The notes beneath the pieces are model-generated. The model made no database searches, was not told the origin of the DNA, and was given only the letters and a program-made list of their open reading frames with translations. Position numbers and translations under genes: made by a program. From positions 1 to 64,000 of the forward strand of contig JAQTZZ010000005.1 in NCBI GenBank assembly GCA_028687545.1: a DNA stretch of 64,000 nt. The letters are read 5' to 3'. The DNA is from Candidatus Wallbacteria bacterium. Lineage in GTDB: Bacteria; Muiribacteriota; JAQTZZ01. Positions 34,966-42,113 of this stretch are shown here, piece by piece; position 1 is the stretch's first letter, and each line of letters begins with the position of its first letter.

Positions 34966-35436
34966 TTGAAAAACATCGGACTTTTCGCTGCTTTGATTTT
35001 ATTTTCAGCATCAACTATTGCCTGGGCAGGTTGCTGCGGAGGTGGAACATGCGAGGTTAAATCCGGAGCCACCTGCGAGACTGCTGTACCTGCAGCTATG
35101 GTTTCTACCAGTGAAATTGCTGTCAGCAATGTAGGGGCACAGCATGCTGTGCCCCTACTAGTCGACCTTGGCGCAAAGACATGCATCCCCTGCAAGATGA
35201 TGATGCCTGTGCTGGAAAACCTGAAAAAAGACTATGCAGGCAGTCTGGAAGTCGTATTCATCGATGTCTGGGAAGACAGGTCTGCAGGCGAAAAATACGG
35301 CGTCAAGCTGATCCCTACCCAGATTTTCTTTGATCAGGACGGAAAAGAACTGTTCAGGCATGAGGGATTTTTCGCCAGCGAGGAAATTCTGGCAAAATGG
35401 AAATCATTAGGAGTCAGTTTAAAAGGGCAGAAATGA
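34966..35436 (+). CDS. Secreted thioredoxin-like protein
   Basis: The 156-residue protein starts at TTG after GGGAGG. It has a signal peptide (about 1-21), a short Cys-rich stretch (AGCCGGGTCEVKSGATCE) and a thioredoxin domain with active site CIPC (TCIPCKMMMP, about 73-82) and the cis-Pro loop IPTQIFFDQDG. WAGC could also act as a weak lipobox. A perfect 28-base palindrome codes for residues 56-64 between the Cys-rich segment and the domain. It is followed at once by the CcdA-like gene, its likely electron donor. Confidence 0.88.
   Translation: MKNIGLFAALILFSASTIAWAGCCGGGTCEVKSGATCETAVPAAMVSTSEIAVSNVGAQHAVPLLVDLGAKTCIPCKMMMPVLENLKKDYAGSLEVVFIDVWEDRSAGEKYGVKLIPTQIFFDQDGKELFRHEGFFASEEILAKWKSLGVSLKGQK
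35131..35158. repeat. Perfect 28-base palindrome inside a coding region
   Basis: The arm GTAGGGGCACAGCA is followed directly by its exact complement in reverse, with no loop. It is read in frame as VGAQHAVPL. Palindromes of this GTAGGGGCAC type are familiar as dispersed intergenic repeats in other bacteria, so this looks like a repeat captured inside a gene. Confidence 0.8.
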
Positions 35437-36141
35437 ATGATTGAAAAGATTTTCATCAACATGACCCAGGCTTTATACGGGTCATGGGGTCTGGCCCTGA
35501 CAGCTGCGCTGGGCTGGGGAATGCTCAGCGTGCTGCTTTCGCCCTGCCATCTTTCCAGCATTCCATTGATTATCGGATTCATCAGCGGGCAGGGAAGGTC
35601 AACCACTGGCAAGGCTTTCAGGATGTCGCTTGTTTTCTCTCTGGGGATTCTGGTTTCGATTGCCGTGATCGGCGCAGTAACGGCCGGGCTCGGGAGAATG
35701 GCCGGGGATTTGGGGAAATGGGGAAATTATGCGGTGGCAGCCGTGTTTTTCGTTGTCGGTCTCTACCTTCTTGGCTGCCTGCCCTGGCTGTCGAACATCT
35801 CAGGAGCTGCGCCCAGAGCGCTTGGCTCCGGATACAGCGGTGCTTTTCTGCTGGGTTTGATTTTCGGCGTGGCGCTCGGGCCATGCACTTTCGCATACAT
35901 GGCTCCGATTTTAGGGCTGGTGTTTCAGTACGGGTCTACAAACCCGTTGTTCGCCTTTGGCCTGGTTTTTGCTTACGGCCTCGGCCATTGCGGTGTGATC
36001 GCTGTAGCAGGCGGCTCTGCAGGCCTGGTGCAGAAGTACCTGGATTTCGGGGAAAAATCGCGGGCTCTGGATCTTTTTAAAAAAGCCTGCGGACTCTTAG
36101 TGATTGCCGGAGGAGTCTACCTGATCTATACAGTAAGATGA
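35437..36141 (+). CDS. CcdA/DsbD-like thiol-disulfide membrane protein
   Basis: The 234-residue protein has six or so membrane segments and two conserved Cys: LLSPCHLSSIP in the first helix and ALGPCTFAYMAP in the fourth. CcdA and DsbD-beta proteins carry electrons from cytosolic thioredoxin to extracytoplasmic thiols. The ATG directly follows the stop of the secreted thioredoxin-like gene, its probable target. Confidence 0.9.
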   Translation: MIEKIFINMTQALYGSWGLALTAALGWGMLSVLLSPCHLSSIPLIIGFISGQGRSTTGKAFRMSLVFSLGILVSIAVIGAVTAGLGRMAGDLGKWGNYAVAAVFFVVGLYLLGCLPWLSNISGAAPRALGSGYSGAFLLGLIFGVALGPCTFAYMAPILGLVFQYGSTNPLFAFGLVFAYGLGHCGVIAVAGGSAGLVQKYLDFGEKSRALDLFKKACGLLVIAGGVYLIYTVR

Positions 36142-36217
36142 CTGGTTTTCTTAACATTGCGGTTTTTGCTGTTTGATTTAAATGGATTACAGAGAAGTTT
36201 ATGGGAGAGGAGAAGAT

Positions 36218-37033
36218 ATGTATTCAAACTGGGTGAAACTTATTACCTTGCTTCTGGTTGTTTTTTGGGGTGTCTGTTCCGGATGGGCAGCTGATTCAGG
36301 GAAAACAGGGGAATCATCCATTTCTCAGGTTTCTGGTACTGTGGAGATTGCTGCAGGTCCAGGAATGGCAGCTGTTCAAAAGGCTTCTAGTGCTGGAAAA
36401 TACCTTTTCGCCTTTTTTTTTAGTGAAGATACTGATGAAGTGAAGCGATTAAGGGAGGTTTTCCTGACTGCAGCTAAAACTGCTGCTGACCGGGCCAACA
36501 GTGTCGAGATAAACATAAAAGATAGTGCAGAGATTTCTGTTGTAAAGAAATTCGGAGTGGATCGTGCTCCAATGCCTCTGGTGCTGGTGCTTGCTCCTAA
36601 CGGTGCTGTTACCGGAGGATTTCCTACTAAATTCAATTCAGAACAAATCCTGGGATCATTCGTTTCCCCCTGCATGGAAAAATGTCTCAAAGCCCTGCAG
36701 GATCAAAAACTGGTTCTGCTCAGCGTCCATAATTCCAAAACTAAATCTAATGATGCTGCGATGAAAGGAGTTTCAGATTTCATTAGTGATCCCCTTTATT
36801 CGGCAGCTACAGTGAACATAATTTTAGATCCGGCAGATACCAGAGAAATCAGTTTCATGACTCAGCTCAAGATTGAATATAAGGGCGGAGAAGCTGTGAC
36901 AGTGTTTCTCGGCCCTCCGGGAGCTGTGATAGCTGCATTTCCCGGAGCAACTGATAAAGATATGCTGGTCAAAGCGCTCACTGCAGCCATGTCATCCTGC
37001 GGTTCTGGCTGTGGCAGCGGTGGATGCAAATAG
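36218..37033 (+). CDS. Secreted thioredoxin-fold-like protein with Cys-rich tail
   Basis: The 271-residue protein has a signal peptide (about 1-24) and two similar halves, each with a beta strand, a helix and a phrase on gaps and filling: APMPLVLVLAPNGAVTGGFP and AVTVFLGPPGAVIAAFPG. This suggests a doubled thioredoxin-like fold without CxxC. The last residues SSCGSGCGSGGCK could bind a metal(loid). I chose the ATG at 36218, preceded by AGGAG. It lies ten bases before the ABC permease gene. Confidence 0.72.
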   Translation: MYSNWVKLITLLLVVFWGVCSGWAADSGKTGESSISQVSGTVEIAAGPGMAAVQKASSAGKYLFAFFFSEDTDEVKRLREVFLTAAKTAADRANSVEINIKDSAEISVVKKFGVDRAPMPLVLVLAPNGAVTGGFPTKFNSEQILGSFVSPCMEKCLKALQDQKLVLLSVHNSKTKSNDAAMKGVSDFISDPLYSAATVNIILDPADTREISFMTQLKIEYKGGEAVTVFLGPPGAVIAAFPGATDKDMLVKALTAAMSSCGSGCGSGGCK

Positions 37034-37042
37034 GTGATTTGA

Positions 37043-38260
37043 ATGCTGCTGAAAACTTTGGTTAGAAGAGAGCTGTTCGAACGCAGGAGTCAGTTGCTGA
37101 CGAGCTTCTTCGCTATCCTTCTGGGAATCACAGCTGTTGTTTCCATCAGGAATGTATCTTTTTATTCTGAAAAAGCTGTGGCACTTGAACTTGACGCACT
37201 GGGTGCCAATATTCTGGTGTTGCCGAAATCCGCCTCAGTTCAGGATTACTACAGCGCAGACATGCAGAACGATACTTTTCCTGAGGAATACGTGACCAGG
37301 CTGACGACTTCTGATCTGCAGGGGTTGGACAATCTCTCTCCAAAGCTCTCCACCCGTGTGGAGGTTGGTGGGAACATTGTCACAGTGACTGGAATCCTTC
37401 CCAAGAGCGAGTTTCAGGCCAAAGCTGCCTGGCAGGGAGCTGGGATCTTCATGCGACCTCAAGGTTGCGGCACAGTGATCACAACTTCCGGACAGAGTGA
37501 AGCCTCCAAAAAGGCGTTAGCACGGAAAAGAACCATTGACACTTTTGACGAACATGAGGCGCTGGTTGGGGCTGACGTTGCTTCCAGGTTGCGTGTTGTT
37601 CAGAGTGGGAATCTGACTCTCTTTGGCGAAACCTTCACAGTGTCCACACTTCTCCCTCAGACAGGGACAGTGGATGATGCACGGGTTTTTATCCATCTGC
37701 ACACCCTGCAACGATTGCTGAACAAAGGAACAGTTCTCAATGCAATTGAGATCGTAGGCTGCTGTAACGAAATCTCCAAAGGTCTGGTGCAGAAAATAAA
37801 TGGGTTGCTCCCGGAAGCCAAAGTGATGACCATCAATCAGGTTGTAGATACACAGATCAGGACCAATCGCCTGATGGCGCAGCTTTCAACGATTTTCATA
37901 GGCATCATAGTTCTGCTGGGCGGAGCGAGTATCGCTAATTACATGTATGCCAATGTGTTTGAGCGCAGGCGTGAAATCGGAACATTGATGGCTATGGGAG
38001 CCACTTCTTCTCTGGTGATGAGGCTGTTTTTGCTTAAAGCTTTTTTTCTTGGAATAGCGGGCGGTGCAGGAGGATACCTGCTGGGAACTTTACTGGCAGT
38101 GATAATTGGTCCTGAAATAGCCGAGATCCCGGTTCTGCCCATGCCGATTCTGGCTGTCTGGAGCATCGGCTTATCAGTGCTGATCACAATGTGTGCAAGT
38201 TATTTTCCTGCCAGGCGTGCTGCAGGGCTTGATCCCTGTACAGCGCTTCAGGAGGTATGA
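37043..38260 (+). CDS. FtsX/MacB-type ABC permease
   Basis: The 405-residue protein has one N-terminal membrane helix (about 18-36), a large extracytoplasmic domain and three C-terminal helices with FERRREIGTLMAMGATSSLV, the hallmark of the MacB/FtsX/LolC group. Such permeases transmit force to periplasmic partners rather than move ions. It pairs with the ATPase gene two bases downstream. Its place between Cys-rich secreted proteins and ACR3 suggests a part in periplasmic metalloid or thiol handling, which is inference. Confidence 0.88.
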   Translation: MLLKTLVRRELFERRSQLLTSFFAILLGITAVVSIRNVSFYSEKAVALELDALGANILVLPKSASVQDYYSADMQNDTFPEEYVTRLTTSDLQGLDNLSPKLSTRVEVGGNIVTVTGILPKSEFQAKAAWQGAGIFMRPQGCGTVITTSGQSEASKKALARKRTIDTFDEHEALVGADVASRLRVVQSGNLTLFGETFTVSTLLPQTGTVDDARVFIHLHTLQRLLNKGTVLNAIEIVGCCNEISKGLVQKINGLLPEAKVMTINQVVDTQIRTNRLMAQLSTIFIGIIVLLGGASIANYMYANVFERRREIGTLMAMGATSSLVMRLFLLKAFFLGIAGGAGGYLLGTLLAVIIGPEIAEIPVLPMPILAVWSIGLSVLITMCASYFPARRAAGLDPCTALQEV

Positions 38261-38261
38261 A

Positions 38262-38942
38262 GTGTATAAAATGGAGCAGGTTTGTTTAGAATACAGGCGG
38301 CGCGGAAAAACTGTCAATGCCTTGCAGGATGCGAATCTCGAAATTTGTGATGGCGATTATCTGTCGATTGTAGGTCCCAGCGGCAGCGGGAAGAGTACAC
38401 TGCTTTTGACGCTAGGAGGAATGTTGACTCCTACAAAAGGACGCGTAATGGCTGGCAGCGAATCTTTATACGATCTTGCTCCTGTCAAAAGGGCACAGCT
38501 GCGCAGGGAGAAAATCGGATTTGTTTTTCAGACTTTCAACCTGATCCCTTATTTAACAGCATTGGAAAATGTCCAGGTCCCATTGTTACTGGCCGGCGCT
38601 TCGGAAGCAAGGCAGCAGGAAAGAGCAAAGCAGCTTCTGGAAAGACTGGGTTTATCAGACAGGCTGGATCATAAACCAGGGGAACTCAGTGTCGGGCAGC
38701 AGCAGAGAGTAGCGCTGGCGCGGATGCTGGCCAATGAACCGTCTCTGATACTTGCTGACGAACCAACAGGCAATCTGGACCCTGATACTGGAAAAGAAGT
38801 CCTGTCTTTTCTGGAGCAGCTCAATGCAGAGGGCAGGACAGTTGTAATAGTAACTCACGATCATGCAGCAGCAGAGAGAGCTAAGAAAAGGCTCAGACTT
38901 GAAAACGGGTTCGTTCACCCTGTGGAAAAGGGGAATATTTGA
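38262..38942 (+). CDS. LolD/MacB-type ABC transporter ATPase
   Basis: The 226-residue protein has Walker A GPSGSGKST, Q-loop FVFQTFNLIPYLTALENV, signature LSVGQQQRVALARML and Walker B LILADEPTGNLD. This is the LolD/MacB/FtsE class. I chose GTG at 38262 because AGGAGG lies six bases before it; the ATG at 38271 is the alternative. It is coupled to the permease gene and probably energises it. Confidence 0.9.
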   Translation: MYKMEQVCLEYRRRGKTVNALQDANLEICDGDYLSIVGPSGSGKSTLLLTLGGMLTPTKGRVMAGSESLYDLAPVKRAQLRREKIGFVFQTFNLIPYLTALENVQVPLLLAGASEARQQERAKQLLERLGLSDRLDHKPGELSVGQQQRVALARMLANEPSLILADEPTGNLDPDTGKEVLSFLEQLNAEGRTVVIVTHDHAAAERAKKRLRLENGFVHPVEKGNI

Positions 38943-39011
38943 ATCGATCTACCACATTTTAAAGTATTTCAGATGCAGAATTTATACAAAACAGACTGGA
39001 AGGAGCATTAA

Positions 39012-40070
39012 ATGGAACAGACTGCAAAGCGCCTGAATTTTTTTGAAAGGTATCTGACGCTGTGGGTGCTGGTCTGCATGCTGGTCGGGGTGGGATTCGG
39101 CAAACTGCTGCCCGGCGCAGTGACTGCCTTGAGCAGGATCGAATTCGGCGAGGGCTCGCAGGTCAATGTGCCGATTGCGATCCTGATCTGGCTGATGATC
39201 TATCCGATGATGCTGAAAATCGACTTCGGTTCACTCCTGGGAGTCACTAAGAAACCGAAAGGCCTGCTCGTGACTCTGTTTGTCAACTGGCTGGTCAAGC
39301 CTTTCAGCATGGCCTTTTTTGCCTGGGTGTTCATTCAGCACTTGTTTTCAGCATGGATCGACACTGAAATGGCCAGAAACTACACTGCAGGCCTGATCAT
39401 CCTGGCTGCCGCACCCTGCACAGCCATGGTCTTTGTCTGGAGCTATCTCACAGACGGAGACCCTGCCTATACGCTTGTCCAAGTGGCAGTAAATGACCTG
39501 ATCATGCTGGTCGCCTTTGCCCCGATCGTGATGTTCCTATGTGGCGTGGCAAATGTGATTGTCCCTTCTAAAGTGCTGATCACTTCAGTGGTGGTGTTCA
39601 TCGTGATCCCCCTGGCTGCCGGATTTATTACACGTACGGCTCTTTTGAAAACGCATGGAAAAGACTGGTTCGAACAGAAATTCCTGCCAGTATTCCATCC
39701 GGTGACTGTTGTGGCATTACTGGCGACACTGGTGCTGATTTTCGCCTTCCAGGCAGAGAATCTTACAACCAGATGGTTCTCAGTGTTCCTGCTGGCAGTG
39801 CCGATCATGGTCCAGGTATATTTCAATTCAGGACTCACTTATCTGCTGATGCGCATGTTCAGGGTGCCCCACAATGTGGCATCCCCTGGCGCGCTGATCG
39901 GCGCTAGCAATTTTTTCGAGCTCGCAGTGGCTGTGGCAATCACACTCTTTGGGCCCGGATCAGGCGCAGCCCTGGCCTGCGTGGTAGGCGTGCTGGTGGA
40001 AGTGCCTGTGATGCTGTCTGTCTGCGGAATCTGCAACCGTTCACGCAGCTGGTATGCAGGCGGAATTTGA
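39012..40070 (+). CDS. acr3: ACR3-family arsenite efflux permease
   Basis: The 352-residue protein has ten membrane segments and the ACR3 signature AAAPCTAMVFVWSYLTDGDP, whose Cys is needed for arsenite transport, plus VNDLIMLVAFAP. ACR3 exports As(III) using the proton gradient. GGAAGGAG precedes the ATG. It lies 69 bases after the ABC ATPase and 30 before arsM. Confidence 0.95.
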   Translation: MEQTAKRLNFFERYLTLWVLVCMLVGVGFGKLLPGAVTALSRIEFGEGSQVNVPIAILIWLMIYPMMLKIDFGSLLGVTKKPKGLLVTLFVNWLVKPFSMAFFAWVFIQHLFSAWIDTEMARNYTAGLIILAAAPCTAMVFVWSYLTDGDPAYTLVQVAVNDLIMLVAFAPIVMFLCGVANVIVPSKVLITSVVVFIVIPLAAGFITRTALLKTHGKDWFEQKFLPVFHPVTVVALLATLVLIFAFQAENLTTRWFSVFLLAVPIMVQVYFNSGLTYLLMRMFRVPHNVASPGALIGASNFFELAVAVAITLFGPGSGAALACVVGVLVEVPVMLSVCGICNRSRSWYAGGI

Positions 40071-40100
40071 TGATAAAATCTACCGGATTTGGAGGAAATC

Positions 40101-40889
40101 ATGAGCAAAAAGTCAGTCAGGGATTCAGCTGACAATCTGAGAGACCAGGTCAGGGAAAGATATGCGGGGATAGTCAAGAAGAGCGGCTGCTGCTGCGGCT
40201 CTGATTGCGGGACTCCTGACCCGGAAGCGATTTCAACGGCACTCGGGTATGATAAAAATGAACTCGAATCAATTCCTGAGGGGGCAAATCTCGGCCTGGG
40301 CTGCGGCAATCCGCAGGCAATTGCAGACCTCAAGCCAGGCGAGACAGTGCTTGACCTTGGCTCAGGCGCAGGATTTGACTGTTTCCTGGCAGCACGTGCA
40401 GTTGGACCTGAGGGGCATGTAATCGGTGTGGATATGACCTCTGAAATGCTTGCCAAAGCCAGAGAAAACCTGAAAAAGAGCAAGCTCTCGAACGTGGAAT
40501 TCAGGCTGGGGGAGATTGAGCATCTACCTGTAGCTGACAATTCTGTAGAAGCGATCATCTCCAACTGCGTGGTTAATCTTTCACCCGACAAGTTTGCTGT
40601 TTACTGTGAAGCACATCGGGTATTGCGGGCAGGCGGCAGGATCGCGATTTCAGATGTGGTGGCCTTGAAGCCGCTTACAAAGAAGCTGAAATCAGATCTG
40701 GACACTTACGGCGGCTGTGTGGGTGGTGCTGCTCTGGTCAGTGAAATCAAGGAGATGCTTGAAAAAGCCGGATTCGTGAAAATCAGGATCAGTGTCAATG
40801 AAAAAAGCCGTGAATTCATCAAAGACTGGTTCCCTGGCAGCGGAGCCGAAAACTATGTGGCATCAGCGACGATCGAAGCTGTGAAATAA
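40101..40889 (+). CDS. arsM: Arsenite methyltransferase
   Basis: ArsM methylates As(III) with S-adenosylmethionine. The 262-residue protein has a Cys cluster near the start (SGCCCGSDCG), the SAM loop VLDLGSGAGFD and further key Cys in ISNCVVNLSP and YGGCVGGA, as in bacterial ArsM proteins. I chose the ATG at 40101, preceded by GGAGG. With ACR3 it gives two routes of arsenic detoxification. Confidence 0.95.
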   Translation: MSKKSVRDSADNLRDQVRERYAGIVKKSGCCCGSDCGTPDPEAISTALGYDKNELESIPEGANLGLGCGNPQAIADLKPGETVLDLGSGAGFDCFLAARAVGPEGHVIGVDMTSEMLAKARENLKKSKLSNVEFRLGEIEHLPVADNSVEAIISNCVVNLSPDKFAVYCEAHRVLRAGGRIAISDVVALKPLTKKLKSDLDTYGGCVGGAALVSEIKEMLEKAGFVKIRISVNEKSREFIKDWFPGSGAENYVASATIEAVK

Positions 40890-40903
40890 CCTCCGGGAAA
40901 AAT

Positions 40904-41389
40904 ATGGATACCACGTTAGAAAATGCTCTGAGATTAAGAAGTGAAGGCAAGCTGGAGGAGTCCAGGGATTTGTTGATCGGTCTTCTCTCGAATGATCCTC
41001 GAAATCCCGCTCTTTGTTATCAGTGCGGCTGGGCCTGCGACTGCCTGGGACTGGAAAAAGAAGCTGTGCCTTTTTATGAAAATGCCATCAGGTATGGACT
41101 GTCCGGAGCTGACCTGAGAGGAGCGTACCTTGGCCTTGGCAGTACTCTGCGCTGCCTGGGAAGGTACGACGAATCGTTGAAATATCTGCAGGAAGGGATC
41201 AGGCATTTTCCGGAAGACAGAGCTTTGCAGGTATTCCTTTCCCTGACTCTTTACAATTTAAACCAAAATAATGAGGCCACCAGGATTCTGCTTTTGAATC
41301 TGATTGAAACAACTGGTGATCAGAACATCCGTTCATATGAGCGGGCTCTGCGTTTTTATGCGGATAAGCTTGATCAGAAATGGGATTGA
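40904..41389 (+). CDS. TPR-repeat protein
   Basis: The 161-residue protein consists of three to four tetratricopeptide-like repeats (LRLRSEGKLEESRDLLIGLL, GLEKEAVPFYENAIRYGL, GRYDESLKYLQEGIRHFPED). TPR domains mediate protein contacts; no enzyme motif is seen. It begins 14 bases after arsM and closes the island. It is convergent with kdpE. Confidence 0.8.
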   Translation: MDTTLENALRLRSEGKLEESRDLLIGLLSNDPRNPALCYQCGWACDCLGLEKEAVPFYENAIRYGLSGADLRGAYLGLGSTLRCLGRYDESLKYLQEGIRHFPEDRALQVFLSLTLYNLNQNNEATRILLLNLIETTGDQNIRSYERALRFYADKLDQKWD

Positions 41390-41426
41390 ACAATGTTCAG
41401 GCTGAGTTTGACCAAAAATCCGGAAT

Positions 41427-42110
41427 TCAGATCACATCCAGACGATAGCCCACCCCATGTTCTGTTACAATCCTGCCTTTTAAATCAGGGTGGATTTCGA
41501 GCTTCCTGCGCAACTGGCTGATGTAGATCCTCAGGTAATGCGAGTTTTCCACAGCATTTGGCCCCCAGACTTCCTTCAGCATCTGGGTCTGGGTTACAAT
41601 CTTTCCGGCATGTCTGACCAGAATTTTCAGAATATCGAACTCAGTGGCGGTAAGCTTGACTTCGTTGCAGTCGAGCATTACTGAGCGGGTGTTGAAATCA
41701 ACACACAGCGGACCATAAGTGAAGGTCAGGTCATCTTTCAGACTGGCTCCATGCCGCAGGGCTACCCTGACTCTGGCCAGTAGCTCTGTCATACTGAAAG
41801 GCTTGACCATGTAGTCGTCCGCACCTGAATCCAGAAGAGTTTCCTTGTCTTTGTCGGAATCATGCACTGTGAGAATTATCACGGGAACCGAGGAAGATCC
41901 GCGGATCGTTTTTAAAACTTCCAGGCCATTGGTATCTGGAAGCTCCAAGTCCAATATCACCAGGTCAGGGTGATGGTCTGCCGTACATTTGATCCCTTCC
42001 CGCCCGTTTTTTGCAGTAATGACTTTGTACTGAGCAGCGAGGCTTATTTCCAGGAAACGGCGGATGGCTTTTTCATCGTCTATCACCAGAATTTTAGCAC
42101 CATTAGGCAT
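41427..42110 (-). CDS. kdpE: KdpE response regulator
   Basis: The 227-residue OmpR-type protein has a receiver (VIDDEKAIRRFLE, phosphoacceptor in LVILDLELPDTNG, KPFS) and a winged helix (ATEFDILKILVRHAGKIVTQ, RIYISQLRRKLE). It activates kdpFABC when potassium is scarce. It is the last gene of the operon, three bases after kdpD. The 37-base convergent gap with the TPR gene shows no clear terminator. Confidence 0.95.
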   Translation of the reverse strand: MPNGAKILVIDDEKAIRRFLEISLAAQYKVITAKNGREGIKCTADHHPDLVILDLELPDTNGLEVLKTIRGSSSVPVIILTVHDSDKDKETLLDSGADDYMVKPFSMTELLARVRVALRHGASLKDDLTFTYGPLCVDFNTRSVMLDCNEVKLTATEFDILKILVRHAGKIVTQTQMLKEVWGPNAVENSHYLRIYISQLRRKLEIHPDLKGRIVTEHGVGYRLDVI

Positions 42111-42113
42111 AGA

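Noticed and set aside
41390-41426. Terminator between the TPR gene and kdpE
   Set aside because: Only a weak TGAACA/TGTTCA pairing is present, with no stable stem or T-run.
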